DNA from: Bacteroidaceae bacterium
GTDB taxonomy: Bacteria > Bacteroidota > Bacteroidia > Bacteroidales > Bacteroidaceae
NCBI GenBank assembly: GCA_017651315.1
Contig: JAGCDE010000026.1
Location: 1 to 32,596, forward strand
Direction of reading: 5' to 3'
DNA: 32,596 nt
In this document: positions 14,650 through 24,297 of the stretch, piece by piece
Numbering within the stretch: the first letter of the stretch is position 1
Layout: the number at the start of each line of letters is the position of its first letter
The notes under the pieces: generated by a model
What the model saw: the letters and a program-made list of their open reading frames with translations, nothing else
Database searches by the model: none
What the model was told of the DNA's origin: nothing
Program-made: the position numbers and the translations under genes

Positions 14650-16082
14650 TTGCTGCGCCACAGAGCGCTCATCTCCTCCAGAGTCTTGCCTTTGGTCTCG
14701 GGAACCATCCTGAGTACGAACAGTGCTGAGAGGATGGAGAAAGCTGCATAGATGAGATATGTTCCGCCGACGCTCCATTCGCAGAGTGAAGGGAATGTGG
14801 ATGATACAATGTAGTTCGATATCCACTGTGCGGCCACTGCAATGGCTACGGCATTGCCTCGTATCGTGTTGGGGAAAATCTCGGAAATGAGAACCCAGCA
14901 GATGGGGCCCCACGACATCATGAATGAGGCGGTGTATATAATGATGAATACCAGCGCAGCCACGCCTATCACATCGCAGAACGACAGTATGCTCAACGCT
15001 ATCATACCGATAGCCATTCCTATAGAGCCGATGATAAGCAGAGGCTTGCGTCCCCATCTGTCAACAGTGAGTATGGCCAGAACCGTGAATATGATGTTCA
15101 CTACGCCCATTACAACTGTCTGCACCATTGCCGCATCACCGCTTGAACCCATGTTCTGGAATATGCGTGGAGCATAGTACAACACCACGTTGATGCCTAC
15201 CGCCTGCTGGAAGAATGAGAGCAGCACACCTACAACGATGACCAGTACGCCGTATGAGAAGATTTTCTCCTTCTTTTCGATCATGGTCTCCTTTATCTCT
15301 GACAGTATGCTCTGTGCGCGACCCTCTCCGTTTATGCGGGTAAGGACTTCAAGCGCTTTCTGGGTGTTGCCTCTCATGACAAGGTAGCGCGGAGTCTTGG
15401 GAACGAGCAGCAGGAGCAGTCCGAATGTGCCTGCCGGGAATGCCTCGCTCACGAACATCTTACGCCAGCCTATGTCCACCATGGCAGCCTGGATGAGTTC
15501 AGGAGTGTCAGCAAGTCCGCTGCGGATCAGGAAGTTGATGAAATAGACCACCAGCTGTCCGAATATGATTGCGAACTGGTTGCATGATACGAGTGTCCCG
15601 CGTATGTTTGCGGGCGCGACCTCTGCTATGTACATCGGGCAGATAGCCGATGCCATTCCGACGCCAATACCTCCGAGGACACGGTAGAGTATGAATGCCC
15701 ACATAAGACCCTTGGTGGCCTCGCCGGGCTTGAAGAATTCGAATCCCGGACGGAAAAGGAACTCCGGCATGTAGCTTCCCAGTGCTGAGAGGAAGAAGAA
15801 AATGGATGCCAGGATAAGTGCGTTCCTCCGGCCTAACCGTGTTGCCATCAGGCCGGAAATCAAGCCTCCGATGATACAGCCTATCAAAGCCGACGACACT
15901 ACGAACCCGTGGATGCTGGTTGTATAAAAATCTCCTAATCCGCTGGCGAAAAATTTCTGTAAGGCCTGTTCGGCTCCTGAAATCACAGCGGTGTCGTAAC
16001 CGAACAGGAGACCTCCTATTACGGCTACCGCGCAGATGCCGTACAGGTACGCTCTGCTTCCGTTTTCTTTGTAATTTGGCAT
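14637..16082 (-). CDS. Sugar porter (MFS) family sugar/H+ symporter, XylE-like
   Basis: A 481-residue protein with about 12 membrane segments. Sugar-porter motifs: GGLLFGYDTAVISGA (23-37), the loop 2-3 motif as RLGRRNALI, YRVLGGIGVGMASAICPMYI followed by EVAPANIRG, QQAVGINVVLYYAP (sugar-binding Gln-Gln and Asn), DRWGRKPLLIIGS, and the C-terminal PETKGKTLEEM (461-471). This set is typical of XylE/GLUT-type transporters for xylose, glucose or arabinose. The substrate cannot be read from sequence. No kinase or isomerase gene is nearby. It diverges from the DUF3467 gene. Confidence 0.92.
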   Translation of the reverse strand: MPNYKENGSRAYLYGICAVAVIGGLLFGYDTAVISGAEQALQKFFASGLGDFYTTSIHGFVVSSALIGCIIGGLISGLMATRLGRRNALILASIFFFLSALGSYMPEFLFRPGFEFFKPGEATKGLMWAFILYRVLGGIGVGMASAICPMYIAEVAPANIRGTLVSCNQFAIIFGQLVVYFINFLIRSGLADTPELIQAAMVDIGWRKMFVSEAFPAGTFGLLLLLVPKTPRYLVMRGNTQKALEVLTRINGEGRAQSILSEIKETMIEKKEKIFSYGVLVIVVGVLLSFFQQAVGINVVLYYAPRIFQNMGSSGDAAMVQTVVMGVVNIIFTVLAILTVDRWGRKPLLIIGSIGMAIGMIALSILSFCDVIGVAALVFIIIYTASFMMSWGPICWVLISEIFPNTIRGNAVAIAVAAQWISNYIVSSTFPSLCEWSVGGTYLIYAAFSILSALFVLRMVPETKGKTLEEMSALWRSKMKK

Positions 16083-16162
16083 TTTAATAAGTGTTAAGTC
16101 AGTAATTTGTCATTTTTTTAAGTGAACACGGCATATACTGCCCAGTTGCGTATATGTATTAA

Positions 16163-16194
16163 CAAATGTAGTAAATTCAACTCAAATAAACAAT
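16163..16194 (-). promoter_or_regulatory. Bacteroidetes-type promoter for the sugar transporter
   Basis: On the minus strand, TACATTTG (16163-16170) is an exact -7 match, with ATTG (16191-16194) 20 bases upstream as a one-mismatch -33. The leader would be about 75 nt. No clear operator repeat was found in the 272-base divergent region. Confidence 0.6.
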
Positions 16195-16301
16195 ATCATG
16201 CTGCAAAAAAATTGGCTGTTCCCAAAAAATGATAATGTAAGAAAAATTCTAATTATTTCGAACTTGTCAGGAAGATATTATGCAATTGTTTGCCGTCAGG
16301 T

Positions 16302-16332
16302 TTTGAGGTGTCGGTCAAAAGGGTTAACTTCG
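16302..16332 (+). promoter_or_regulatory. Bacteroidetes-type promoter for the DUF3467 gene
   Basis: TTTG at 16302-16305, a 19-base spacer and TAACTTCG at 16325-16332 (one mismatch to TAnnTTTG). The implied start near 16339 leaves a leader of about 16 nt. Confidence 0.65.
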
Positions 16333-16354
16333 CATCCGGATAAAGAAATACTAT

Positions 16355-16666
16355 ATGGAACAGAACGGACAGAAACAGCTTCAGATTGAACTTAAGGAGG
16401 AGACGGCACAGGGCGTCTATTCCAATCTTGCCATGATCACCCATTCCTCATCGGAATTCGTCATGGACTTCATAAGCATATTGCCGGGCATGGCCAAGGC
16501 TCAGGTCAAGTCCCGTGTCATCATGTCACCGGAGCATGCCAAAAGACTTCTCGGGGCACTTCAGGACAATGTGGCCAAATACGAGAACTCATTCGGCAAG
16601 ATTGAGATGAAGGGACAGAAGGGGACATATATGCCTCCCATAACCGATTTCCACGGGGAGGCCTGA
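16355..16666 (+). CDS. DUF3467 domain protein
   Basis: A 103-residue soluble protein. It matches the DUF3467 pattern: IELKEETAQGVYSNLAMITHS, then SEFVMDFISILPGMAKAQVKSRVIMSPEHAK (landmarks: FVMDF, LPG, VIMSPEHAK), RLLGALQDNVAKYE and a C-terminal charged stretch. The family's function is not known to me. In Bacteroidales genomes I recall a DUF3467 gene lying between rpoC and rpsL. Here rpsL follows but rpoBC are absent and a sugar transporter lies upstream. The gene has its own promoter and terminator. Confidence 0.85.
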   Translation: MEQNGQKQLQIELKEETAQGVYSNLAMITHSSSEFVMDFISILPGMAKAQVKSRVIMSPEHAKRLLGALQDNVAKYENSFGKIEMKGQKGTYMPPITDFHGEA

Positions 16667-16701
16667 TTCCTTCTCTCGCGGTTTATTCCGGTTTCCGGAG
16701 C

Positions 16702-16741
16702 AAACAGACGGGTTGTCTTGTGGCAATCCGCCTGTTTTTTT
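16702..16741 (+). terminator. Terminator of the DUF3467 gene
   Basis: A 13-bp stem (16703-16715 with 16724-16736, one mismatch and one G-U pair) followed by seven T. It separates the DUF3467 gene from the ribosomal operon promoter. Confidence 0.8.
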
Positions 16742-16782
16742 GCTTTTTTTAGGCTAAAATGCCCAAAAATGAATGTGTTTCG

Positions 16783-16813
16783 CTTGCGTTATAAAATAAA
16801 TGCCGTATCTTTG
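16783..16813 (+). promoter_or_regulatory. Main promoter of the ribosomal protein operon
   Basis: CTTG (16783-16786; one mismatch to TTTG), a 19-base spacer and TATCTTTG (16806-16813). The start near 16820 leaves an A/T-rich leader of about 48 nt to rpsL. This is the only strong promoter pattern I noticed upstream of the co-directional gene run. Confidence 0.82.
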
Positions 16814-16867
16814 CACGCCAAAATTTCGGATTTACTATTTATAATATAATAATTAAAAAGTACAAAC

Positions 16868-17251
16868 ATGCCAACAATTCAGCAGTTAGTGCGCAAGGGA
16901 CGTCAGGTCCTGGTTGACAAGAGCAAGTCACCGGCCCTTGATTCCTGCCCCCAGAGAAGGGGCGTTTGCGTGAGAGTTTACACAACGACACCCAAGAAAC
17001 CTAACTCAGCCATGAGAAAGGTTGCACGTGTCCGTCTGACCAACCAGAAGGAGGTCAACTCCTATATCCCGGGTGAAGGTCACAACCTGCAGGAGCACTC
17101 AATCGTGCTCGTTCGCGGAGGCCGTGTAAAGGACCTTCCGGGTGTCCGTTATCACATCATCCGCGGCACTCTTGATACCGCAGGTGTAAGCGGACGTCTG
17201 CAGAGACGTTCCAAGTATGGTGCAAAACGTCCTAAAGCCGCCAAGAAGTAA
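16868..17251 (+). CDS. rpsL: 30S ribosomal protein S12
   Basis: 127 residues, standard for S12, the decoding-centre protein. [28 protein letters not shown] (27-46) and [15 protein letters not shown] (82-96) are all intact. K43, K88 and P91, where streptomycin-resistance changes usually fall, carry the wild-type residues. First gene of the operon; the start codon is preceded by an A-rich leader and no Shine-Dalgarno site. Confidence 0.99.
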   Translation: MPTIQQLVRKGRQVLVDKSKSPALDSCPQRRGVCVRVYTTTPKKPNSAMRKVARVRLTNQKEVNSYIPGEGHNLQEHSIVLVRGGRVKDLPGVRYHIIRGTLDTAGVSGRLQRRSKYGAKRPKAAKK

Positions 17252-17288
17252 TCAGAAAGTTCAATAACAAAGTTTTGGTCTGTTGAGA

Positions 17289-17340
17289 AGGTTGAGTAAA
17301 CGTCCAGGCGTGGATGTTGAAGAATCAGAGAAGACAACCT
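17289..17340 (+). promoter_or_regulatory. Structured rpsL-rpsG spacer, possible S7 autoregulatory site
   Basis: The 112-base spacer is unusually long for this operon. AGGTTG (17289-17294) can pair with CAACCT (17335-17340), enclosing a 7-bp hairpin (17299-17305 with 17312-17318, one G-U). In E. coli, S7 binds the rpsL-rpsG spacer to repress translation. A similar role here is inference from position and foldability. Confidence 0.4.
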
Positions 17341-17363
17341 GAACGAAACAAGATTTTTGAAAA

Positions 17364-17840
17364 ATGAGAAAAGCAAAACCAAAGAAGCGCGTTATCCTTC
17401 CGGATCCGGTATTCGGCGACGTTGCAGTGACCAAGTTCGTCAACCATCTCATGTATGATGGAAAGAAGAACACATCATTCGAGATTTTCTACGAGAGTTT
17501 GGATAAGGTTAAGGCAAAACTTCCCAACGAGGAGATGTCTGCCCTTGAGATTTGGAAGAAGGCTCTTGACAACGTCACTCCCCAGGTGGAGGTGAAGTCA
17601 CGCCGTATAGGTGGTGCCACATTCCAGGTCCCGACCGAAATCCGTGCTGACCGCAAGGAGTCCATTTCGATGAAGAACCTCATTTCTTACGCCCGCAAGC
17701 GTGGCGGAAAGTCCATGTCCGACAAGCTTTCGGCTGAGATAGTTGACGCATTCAACAATGCCGGCGGCGCATTCAAGCGCAAGGAGGACATGCATCGTAT
17801 GGCCGAGGCCAACAGGGCATTTGCACACTTCAGATTCTAA
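17364..17840 (+). CDS. rpsG: 30S ribosomal protein S7
   Basis: 158 residues, the normal bacterial length. The N-terminal [30 protein letters not shown], the hairpin region [18 protein letters not shown] and the C-terminal [20 protein letters not shown]-like end ([19 protein letters not shown]) are present. S7 nucleates the 30S head and often regulates its own operon. It is preceded by a structured 112-base spacer and followed 9 bases later by fusA. Confidence 0.99.
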   Translation: MRKAKPKKRVILPDPVFGDVAVTKFVNHLMYDGKKNTSFEIFYESLDKVKAKLPNEEMSALEIWKKALDNVTPQVEVKSRRIGGATFQVPTEIRADRKESISMKNLISYARKRGGKSMSDKLSAEIVDAFNNAGGAFKRKEDMHRMAEANRAFAHFRF

Positions 17841-17849
17841 TTGTACTGC

Positions 17850-19964
17850 ATGTCAGATCAGGATTTACATCTAACCAGGAACATCGGCATCATGGCCCAC
17901 ATCGATGCCGGAAAGACTACGACTTCCGAGCGTATCCTGTACTACACGGGCCTCACACATAAAATAGGTGAGGTCCATGACGGTTCCGCTACCATGGACT
18001 GGATGGTGCAGGAGCAGGAGAGAGGCATCACAATCACATCGGCAGCCGTCACCACCCATTGGAAGTGGAATGACAAGACTTATAAGATCAATCTGATTGA
18101 CACTCCGGGACACGTTGATTTCACGGCTGAGGTAGAGCGCTCCCTGAGAGTCCTTGACGGGGCTGTCGCCGTGTTCTGCGCAGTTGGCGGAGTGCAGCCT
18201 CAGTCTGAGACCGTGTGGCACCAGGCCAACAAGTACGGTGTTCCCAGGATAGGATACGTCAACAAGATGGACCGTTCCGGCGCCGATTTCTTCGGAGTTG
18301 TGAACCAGATGCATGACATGCTCAAGGCCAACGCCTGTCCGGTAGAAATACCTATAGGACAGGAGGAGACTTTCAAAGGTGTAATAGACCTTATTAAAAT
18401 GAAGGCCATCTACTGGCATGACGAATCATTGGGTGCCGAGTATTCCGAGGAGGAGATTCCCGCCGGAATGACGGATGATGCTCAGCAGTGGCATGACAAC
18501 CTTGTGGATAACGTTGCTGAATTCGATGACGTGATGATGGAGAAGTATCTTGACGATGCCTCTGCAATCACTCAGGAGGATATTCTGCGTGCTGTCCGCA
18601 AAGGTACCATAGCACAGAAACTGGTTCCCGTGGTGTGCGGCTCTTCATTCCGCAACAAGGGTGTACAGCCTTTGCTCGACTATGTGTGCGCTTTCCTTCC
18701 GTCGCCTATCGATGCGGACGGTGTGACAGGTTTCATTCCCGGCACCGACAAGGAGACCCACCGCAAGCCCTCATCGGATGAAAAGACAGCTGCGCTTGCA
18801 TTCAAGATAGCCGTCGATCCTTATGTGGGCCGTCTGATTTTCTTCAGGGTATATTCCGGAAAAGTGACAGCCGGCAGCTATATCTTCAATTCCCGTTCGG
18901 GCAAGAAGGAGCGCGTGAGCCGTCTCTTCCAGATGTATTCCAAGAAACAGATACAGGTGGATGAGGTGTCTGCCGGCGACATAGGTGCTGTGGTGGCGCT
19001 GAAGGATATCCGTACAGGCGATACCCTTTGTGACGAGGACGCACCCGTGGTTCTGGAAAGCATGGACTTCCCGGATCCTGTGATCAGTATTGCTGTGGAG
19101 CCCAAGACCGAGAAGGACATGAGCAAGCTTGCTGACGGACTGGCGCGTCTTGCCGAAGAGGATCCCACGTTCACTGTCAAGGTGGATGAGGATTCAGGCC
19201 AGACGCTGATTTCGGGAATGGGTGAACTTCACCTTGACATAATAGTTGACCGTCTCAAGCGGGAGTTCGGCGTGGAGTGTAACCAGGGTCGTCCGCAGGT
19301 CAGTTACAAGGAGGCTATCTCCAAGACTGTGCAGATACGTGAGGAGTATAAGAAACAGACCGGCGGTAAAGGCCATTATGCCTGCATCGTGGTTGAAGTG
19401 GGACCTGCCGATCCTGACTGGAAGGGTGGTCTGCAGTTTGTGGATGCCACCAAGGGCGAGGCTCTGCCAAAGACCTACCTGCCTGCCATTGAGAAGGGCT
19501 TTACCAATGCGATGAAGAACGGTGTGCTGATAGGGGCTCCCATGGAATCGCTTAAGGTGACTGTCCTGGACGGTAAGTATCACCCTGTTGATTCCGATGC
19601 CCTGTCATTCGAGGTTTGTGCAACCAATGCATTCCGTAATGCCTGCCTGAAGGCTGCTCCCAGCCTGACAGAACCGGTCATGTCACTTGAGGTCGTCACA
19701 CCGGAGGAGAACATGGGTAACGTGATAGGTGACCTGAACAAGCGCCGCGGCCAGGTGGAGGGTATGGAGACAAACCATTCCGGTGCCAAAGTGGTAAAGG
19801 CTCATGTCCCGCTGTCAGAGATGTTCGGTTATGTCACTGCGTTGAGGACTATCACGTCGGGACGGGCTACTTCGTCCATGACATACGAGCGTCATGAGGA
19901 GGTGGCCAAGTCGCTCGCCAGACAGGTTGTTGAGGAGCACGGCGGAAACGTGGCCCTATTATAA
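17850..19964 (+). CDS. fusA: Elongation factor G
   Basis: 704 residues, full-length translational GTPase. Motifs: G1 AHIDAGKTT (16-24), the switch I region GAxDxM-like as GSATMDWM, G3 DTPGHVDF, G4 NKMDRSG, and domain IV/V landmarks such as [21 protein letters not shown] and [11 protein letters not shown]-like ([10 protein letters not shown]). EF-G moves tRNAs and mRNA after peptide bond formation and helps recycle ribosomes. The start is ATG 17850; the TTG at 17841 would add only three residues. tuf does not follow, and rpsJ comes next after a 90-base spacer. Confidence 0.98.
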   Translation: MSDQDLHLTRNIGIMAHIDAGKTTTSERILYYTGLTHKIGEVHDGSATMDWMVQEQERGITITSAAVTTHWKWNDKTYKINLIDTPGHVDFTAEVERSLRVLDGAVAVFCAVGGVQPQSETVWHQANKYGVPRIGYVNKMDRSGADFFGVVNQMHDMLKANACPVEIPIGQEETFKGVIDLIKMKAIYWHDESLGAEYSEEEIPAGMTDDAQQWHDNLVDNVAEFDDVMMEKYLDDASAITQEDILRAVRKGTIAQKLVPVVCGSSFRNKGVQPLLDYVCAFLPSPIDADGVTGFIPGTDKETHRKPSSDEKTAALAFKIAVDPYVGRLIFFRVYSGKVTAGSYIFNSRSGKKERVSRLFQMYSKKQIQVDEVSAGDIGAVVALKDIRTGDTLCDEDAPVVLESMDFPDPVISIAVEPKTEKDMSKLADGLARLAEEDPTFTVKVDEDSGQTLISGMGELHLDIIVDRLKREFGVECNQGRPQVSYKEAISKTVQIREEYKKQTGGKGHYACIVVEVGPADPDWKGGLQFVDATKGEALPKTYLPAIEKGFTNAMKNGVLIGAPMESLKVTVLDGKYHPVDSDALSFEVCATNAFRNACLKAAPSLTEPVMSLEVVTPEENMGNVIGDLNKRRGQVEGMETNHSGAKVVKAHVPLSEMFGYVTALRTITSGRATSSMTYERHEEVAKSLARQVVEEHGGNVALL

Positions 19965-19985
19965 TAAAGGTGTAAATAGAGAGAT

Positions 19986-20021
19986 GTGGCGATGATAGCA
20001 AATGACTCTTATCTGAGCCGC
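19986..20021 (+). promoter_or_regulatory. Possible leader hairpin upstream of rpsJ
   Basis: In the 90-base fusA-rpsJ spacer, GTGGC (19986-19990) can pair with GCCGC (20017-20021), and inside it GATA (19994-19997) with TATC (20010-20013). In E. coli, L4 regulates the S10 operon through a leader just before rpsJ. No T-tract follows here, so any effect would more likely be on translation. Support is weak. Confidence 0.25.
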
Positions 20022-20054
20022 AAAAATGAATACAAACAATAAAAAAAAGAAACA

Positions 20055-20360
20055 ATGAGTCAGAAAATCAGAATCAAACTGAAGTCCTACGACCACAATG
20101 TCGTTGACAAGTCAGCAGAGAAGATCGTCAAGACCGTAAAGGCTACGGGTGCTACGGTAAGCGGACCTATTCCTCTTCCCACTCACAAGCGCATCTTCAC
20201 TGTAAACCGTTCGACTTTCGTTAACAAGAAGTCTCGTGAACAGTTCCAGCTCTCTTCATACAAGAGGCTGATCGACATCTACAGTTCTACTGCCAAGACC
20301 GTCGATGCCCTTATGAAGCTTGAACTCCCGAGCGGTGTCGATGTAGAGATCAAGGTTTGA
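20055..20360 (+). CDS. rpsJ: 30S ribosomal protein S10
   Basis: 101 residues with the S10 signature: [20 protein letters not shown] near the N-terminus, [17 protein letters not shown] (37-53) and a C-terminal [11 protein letters not shown]. It lies in the 30S head, and in other bacteria also acts in antitermination with NusB. It starts the S10-type part of the cluster directly behind fusA, the order usual in Bacteroidetes. Confidence 0.99.
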   Translation: MSQKIRIKLKSYDHNVVDKSAEKIVKTVKATGATVSGPIPLPTHKRIFTVNRSTFVNKKSREQFQLSSYKRLIDIYSSTAKTVDALMKLELPSGVDVEIKV

Positions 20361-20408
20361 TCGAAATGTGTGAAGAAACAAATTTTCAGTAACTAAATTT
20401 TAATTGAA

Positions 20409-20459
20409 ATGCCAGGATTATTAGGAAAAAAGATCGGTATGACATCGGTCTTCGGTGCT
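20409..20459 (+). other. N-terminal part of L3 used to fix the rplC start
   Basis: The ATG at 20409 ([15 protein letters not shown]) starts exactly at the conserved L3 N-terminus and follows an A/T-rich stretch with no Shine-Dalgarno site. The full gene is described in the next entry. Confidence 0.6.
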
Positions 20460-21026
20460 GATGGCAAGAATGTTCCATGCACCGTTATCGAAGTTGGTCC
20501 TTGCGTGGTTACCCAGATCAAGAGTGTTGAGAAGGATGGCTATGACGCTGTTCAGCTTGGCTTTGAGGATGCCAAGGAGAAGAATGTGTCAGCTCCTCTC
20601 ATGGGACACTTCAAGAAAGCTGGTGTGACTCCCAAGAGACACTTGGCCGAGTTCAAGGGTTTTGACAGTGCACTCAATCCGGGTGATGTCATCACCGTAG
20701 AGTTCTTCAATGACGCGAACTTCGTGGACGTTGTCGCTGTTTCCAAGGGACACGGCTACCAGGGCGTAGTCAAGAGACATGGTTTCGGAGGTGTCGGCCA
20801 GCAGACCCACGGTCAGCACAACCGCGCCCGCAAGCCGGGTTCAATAGGTGCCTGCTCTTATCCCGCAAAGGTGTTCAAGGGCATGCGTATGGCCGGCCAC
20901 ATGGGCAATGAGCAGGTTACTACACAGAACCTGCAGGTACTTAAGGTAATACCGGAGCATAACCTCCTTCTTATCAAGGGGTCTATTCCGGGCTATAAAG
21001 GTTCAATCGTTTCAATTCTGAGGTAA
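20409..21026 (+). CDS. rplC: 50S ribosomal protein L3
   Basis: 205 residues, normal length. It opens with [13 protein letters not shown]; the extended central loop ([14 protein letters not shown], then [21 protein letters not shown]) reaches the peptidyl transferase centre, and the end is [13 protein letters not shown]. The Q in QQTHGQHN corresponds to the position methylated in E. coli L3. Its TAA overlaps the rplD ATG by one base, which implies coupled translation of L3 and L4. Confidence 0.99.
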   Translation: MPGLLGKKIGMTSVFGADGKNVPCTVIEVGPCVVTQIKSVEKDGYDAVQLGFEDAKEKNVSAPLMGHFKKAGVTPKRHLAEFKGFDSALNPGDVITVEFFNDANFVDVVAVSKGHGYQGVVKRHGFGGVGQQTHGQHNRARKPGSIGACSYPAKVFKGMRMAGHMGNEQVTTQNLQVLKVIPEHNLLLIKGSIPGYKGSIVSILR

Positions 21027-21655
21027 TGGAACTTAGTGTATTAAATATAAAAGGTGAGGATACCGGCAGAAAGGTAGTCCTTAGCGATGCCATTTTCGGC
21101 ATTAAGCCCAATGATCACTCCATCTACCTGGATGTGAAGCAGTTCATGGCTAATCAGCGTCAAGGTACGCACAAGTCTAAGGAGAGAAGCGAAATCAGCG
21201 GTTCAACAAAGAAGCTCGGCCGTCAGAAAGGCGGAGGCGGCGCACGTCGTGGTGATATCAATTCACCTGTTCTGGTTGGTGGAGGCCGTGTGTTCGGTCC
21301 CAAACCGCGCGATTACAGCTTCAAGGTTAACAGGAAGGAGAAGCAGCTTGCACGCAAGTCGGCTCTTTCATATAAGGTACAGGAAAACGCTCTTATCGTG
21401 GTGGAAGACTTCAGTTTTGATGCTCCGAAGACCAAGAACTTTTTAGAGATATTAAATAATCTTAAAGTTTGTGATAAGAAATCTCTGTTCGTCCTGCCCG
21501 AGAGCAATAATGTAATAACTTTGTCGGCCCGAAATCTGGAGGGTACAAAGGTCGTCAACGCTTCTTCAGTAAATACTTACAGTATCCTGAACGCTGACGC
21601 TCTTGTCATGACCGAGGGGGCGCTTGAGGTTATCAACAGTATATTAGACAAATAA
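21026..21655 (+). CDS. rplD: 50S ribosomal protein L4
   Basis: 209 residues. The N-terminal strand ([14 protein letters not shown]), the long extended loop [20 protein letters not shown] that lines the exit tunnel near the macrolide site, and the globular C-terminal half ([20 protein letters not shown]) are all present. L4 is the autoregulator of the S10 operon in E. coli. The ATG overlaps the rplC stop codon. Confidence 0.98.
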   Translation: MELSVLNIKGEDTGRKVVLSDAIFGIKPNDHSIYLDVKQFMANQRQGTHKSKERSEISGSTKKLGRQKGGGGARRGDINSPVLVGGGRVFGPKPRDYSFKVNRKEKQLARKSALSYKVQENALIVVEDFSFDAPKTKNFLEILNNLKVCDKKSLFVLPESNNVITLSARNLEGTKVVNASSVNTYSILNADALVMTEGALEVINSILDK

Positions 21656-21667
21656 GGAGACTTGATC

Positions 21668-21961
21668 ATGGGATATATAGTTAAACCGCTTGTAACGGAG
21701 AAGATGAACTCCATTACAGAGAAGTTCCCCAACAGGTTTGGTTTCGTGGTTCGCCCCGAGGCTAACAAACTGGAGATTAAGAAGGAGATTGAAGACCTGT
21801 ATAATGTCACTGTGGTTGATGTCAATACATCGTACTACATGGGCAAGACCAAGTCGCGTTATACCCGCAGAGGCCTGTCAAAGGGTCAGAAGAATGCTTT
21901 CAAGAAGGCAATCGTAACTTTGAAAGAGGGTGATACAATTGATTTTTACAGCAACATTTAA
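21668..21961 (+). CDS. rplW: 50S ribosomal protein L23
   Basis: 97 residues from ATG 21668 (MGYIVKPLVTEKMNSI). The family core 'i.kPlvTEK', FVVRPEANKLEIKKEIEDLY and VNTSYYMGKTKSR is intact. L23 forms the exit-tunnel docking site for trigger factor and SRP. An AAGGAG (21654-21659) stands 8 bases before the ATG, one of the few Shine-Dalgarno-like sites here, and supports this start over the TTG at 21662. Confidence 0.98.
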   Translation: MGYIVKPLVTEKMNSITEKFPNRFGFVVRPEANKLEIKKEIEDLYNVTVVDVNTSYYMGKTKSRYTRRGLSKGQKNAFKKAIVTLKEGDTIDFYSNI

Positions 21962-21967
21962 TATAAG

Positions 21968-22795
21968 ATGGCAGTACGTAAACTAAAACCCACAACCCCG
22001 GGTCAGAGGCACAAGATTATTGGTACTTTTGAAGAGATTACTGCATCGGTACCAGAAAAGTCTCTTGTATTCGGAAAACTCGCTACCGGCGGTCGCAACA
22101 ACACCGGTAAGATGACTGCCCGCTACATCGGCGGTGGTCACAAGCGCAAGTTCCGTATTATAGATTTCAAGAGAAACAAGGATGGGGTTCCGGCAACTGT
22201 AAAGACAATCGAGTACGATCCGAACCGTTCGGCACGTATCGCTTTGCTGTTCTATGCAGACGGAGAGAAGAGGTATATCATCGCACCTAACGGCCTTCAG
22301 ATCGGTGCAACGCTGATGTCAGGCGAGAAAGCAGCTCCTGAGATCGGCAATGCACTTGCACTCAAGGACATCCCGGTAGGTACCGTGATACACAACATCG
22401 AACTTCGTCCCGGACAGGGCGCTGCCCTTGTCCGTTCAGCCGGAAATTTTGCCCAGTTGACTTCGAAGGAAGGTGACTATTGCGTCATCAAGCTTCCTTC
22501 AGGTGAGGTTCGCAGAATACTTGGAACCTGCAAGGCTACAATCGGAAGCGTCGGCAATTCAGACCATGCTCTGGAACAGTCAGGTAAGGCCGGCCGTTCA
22601 CGTTGGTTAGGGCGTCGCCCCCACAACCGTGGTGTCGTGATGAACCCGCATGATCACCCGATGGGTGGTGGTGAAGGCCGTCAGTCAGGTGGACATCCGC
22701 GTTCACGCAAGGGCCTGTATGCAAAGGGTCTCAAGACCAGACATCCCAAGAAGAGCTCAACGAAGTATATCATCGAGAGAGCCAACAAGAAGTAA
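21968..22795 (+). CDS. rplB: 50S ribosomal protein L2
   Basis: 275 residues, normal length. It has the RNA-binding domain ([20 protein letters not shown] at about 39-58), the OB/SH3-like core and the C-terminal [17 protein letters not shown] (about 220-236) with the conserved His near the peptidyl transferase centre. L2 is needed for subunit association. Six bases separate it from rplW. Confidence 0.99.
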   Translation: MAVRKLKPTTPGQRHKIIGTFEEITASVPEKSLVFGKLATGGRNNTGKMTARYIGGGHKRKFRIIDFKRNKDGVPATVKTIEYDPNRSARIALLFYADGEKRYIIAPNGLQIGATLMSGEKAAPEIGNALALKDIPVGTVIHNIELRPGQGAALVRSAGNFAQLTSKEGDYCVIKLPSGEVRRILGTCKATIGSVGNSDHALEQSGKAGRSRWLGRRPHNRGVVMNPHDHPMGGGEGRQSGGHPRSRKGLYAKGLKTRHPKKSSTKYIIERANKK

Positions 22796-22814
22796 CATTT
22801 AACCTGAGTACAAA

Positions 22815-23081
22815 ATGACACGTTCACTTAAAAAAGGTCCGTATATTTACAAGAAGCTCGAGGACAAGGTGCTTGCCATGAACGAAAGCGGCAAGAAGGT
22901 AGTTGTCAAGACTTGGGCGAGGGCATCGATGATATCCCCTGACTTCGTGGGTCATACCATCGCAGTTCATAATGGTAATAAGTTTATCCCTGTTTACATC
23001 ACGGAGAACATGGTAGGTCACAAGCTCGGTGAGTTTGCGCCAACCCGTACTTTCCGCGGCCACTCCGGCAACAGGAAATAA
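22815..23081 (+). CDS. rpsS: 30S ribosomal protein S19
   Basis: 88 residues. It opens with [15 protein letters not shown] and carries the S19 signature [20 protein letters not shown] followed by [14 protein letters not shown]19 pairs with S13 in the 30S head next to the A-site finger. Length is normal; an A-rich leader precedes the ATG. Confidence 0.99.
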   Translation: MTRSLKKGPYIYKKLEDKVLAMNESGKKVVVKTWARASMISPDFVGHTIAVHNGNKFIPVYITENMVGHKLGEFAPTRTFRGHSGNRK

Positions 23082-23116
23082 ACTGACGGTTTATTTGAAA
23101 TAAATGAATTAAGATA

Positions 23117-23539
23117 ATGGGAAAAAGAAAACATTTGGCAGCCGAAAAGATAAAAGAGGCTAAAAAGACCCAGTTCTTTGCCAAACTGAACGATGTTCCT
23201 TCATCACCCCGCAAGATGCGCCTCGTGGCCGATATGATCCGTGGTATGGAGGTAAACCGTGCGCTTGGCACACTGCGTTATTCAAATAAGGCTGCTTCGA
23301 AGGATGTAGAGAAGGTACTTCGTTCCGCCATTGCCAATTGGGAGCAGAAGAACGAGCGCAAGGCTGAGGCCGGCGAGCTCTTTGTTTCCAAGGTGTATGT
23401 TGACGAAGGTGTTACCTTAAAGAGACTGAGACCTGCACCGCAGGGTAGAGGATACCGTATCCGCAAGCGTTCCAACCATGTTTCGCTATTTGTGGATACC
23501 AAGGCCGGAACAGCTAACACTAATGACAATCAGGAGTAA
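23117..23539 (+). CDS. rplV: 50S ribosomal protein L22
   Basis: 140 residues. The core ('[17 protein letters not shown]', read as [15 protein letters not shown]), the helix [20 protein letters not shown] and the tunnel-lining hairpin [20 protein letters not shown] are intact. It is longer than E. coli L22 (110) because of an N-terminal lead of about 20 residues and a polar tail ([12 protein letters not shown]), a pattern I believe is common in Bacteroidetes. rpsC follows by 3 bases. Confidence 0.98.
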   Translation: MGKRKHLAAEKIKEAKKTQFFAKLNDVPSSPRKMRLVADMIRGMEVNRALGTLRYSNKAASKDVEKVLRSAIANWEQKNERKAEAGELFVSKVYVDEGVTLKRLRPAPQGRGYRIRKRSNHVSLFVDTKAGTANTNDNQE

Positions 23540-23542
23540 GAA

Positions 23543-24262
23543 ATGGGACAGAAAGTTAATCCGGTTAGCAACCGTTTGGGAATAATCAGAGGCTGGGATT
23601 CCAGTTGGTACGGTAAGTACAGCGAGCGTCTGGTAGAGGACAATGAGATCCGTAAGTACCTGAATGCCCGTCTTGCAAAGGCCAGCATATCCCGTATTGT
23701 CATAGAGCGCACCCTCAAGCTCGTTACCATTACAGTATGCACAGCCCGTCCGGGTCTGATCATAGGTAAGAACGGCTCTGAGGTTGACAAGCTCAAGGAG
23801 GAGTTGAAGAAGATTACCGACAAGGAGATTCAGATCAACATTTTTGAGGTGAAGAAACCTGAGTTGGATGCTGTTATCGTGGCTAACAACATCGCCCGTC
23901 AGGTGGAAGGTAAGATTGCATACCGCCGTGCCATCAAGATGGCTATCCAGAACACAATGAGAATGGGTGCTGAAGGTATCAAGGTCCAGATTTCAGGCCG
24001 TCTGAACGGAGCTGAGATCGCCCGCTCGGAGATGTATAAGGAGGGTCGTACCCCGCTGCACACTTTCCGTGCCGACATTGACTACTGCCAGGTTGACGCC
24101 ATCACCAAGGTGGGTGTTCACGGAATCAAGGTATGGATTTGCCGTGGAGAGGTTTATGGAAAGAAGGATCTGTCACCGGACTTCACACAGTCAAAGGATG
24201 TGAACCGTGGCGGCGAGCGTGGTGGAAAACCTTTCAAGAAGAGAAACAGAAGCAATCGCTGA
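23543..24262 (+). CDS. rpsC: 30S ribosomal protein S3
   Basis: 239 residues. [19 protein letters not shown], the KH domain motif [20 protein letters not shown] (about 73-92), and the C-terminal [20 protein letters not shown] are clear. S3 lies at the mRNA entry pore and has helicase-aiding Arg/Lys residues. The tail [18 protein letters not shown] is basic and unstructured. Confidence 0.99.
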   Translation: MGQKVNPVSNRLGIIRGWDSSWYGKYSERLVEDNEIRKYLNARLAKASISRIVIERTLKLVTITVCTARPGLIIGKNGSEVDKLKEELKKITDKEIQINIFEVKKPELDAVIVANNIARQVEGKIAYRRAIKMAIQNTMRMGAEGIKVQISGRLNGAEIARSEMYKEGRTPLHTFRADIDYCQVDAITKVGVHGIKVWICRGEVYGKKDLSPDFTQSKDVNRGGERGGKPFKKRNRSNR

Positions 24263-24297
24263 TTGCAATTAGAAAACTGAAACATTAAGATTGAATT

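Noticed and set aside
16083-16354. Short open frames in the transporter-DUF3467 divergent region (for example from 16198)
   Set aside because: They overlap both promoters, show no protein-like composition and run into the DUF3467 gene in another frame.
17871-18419. 182-residue minus-strand open frame opposite fusA
   Set aside because: Shadow of the conserved EF-G GTPase domain.
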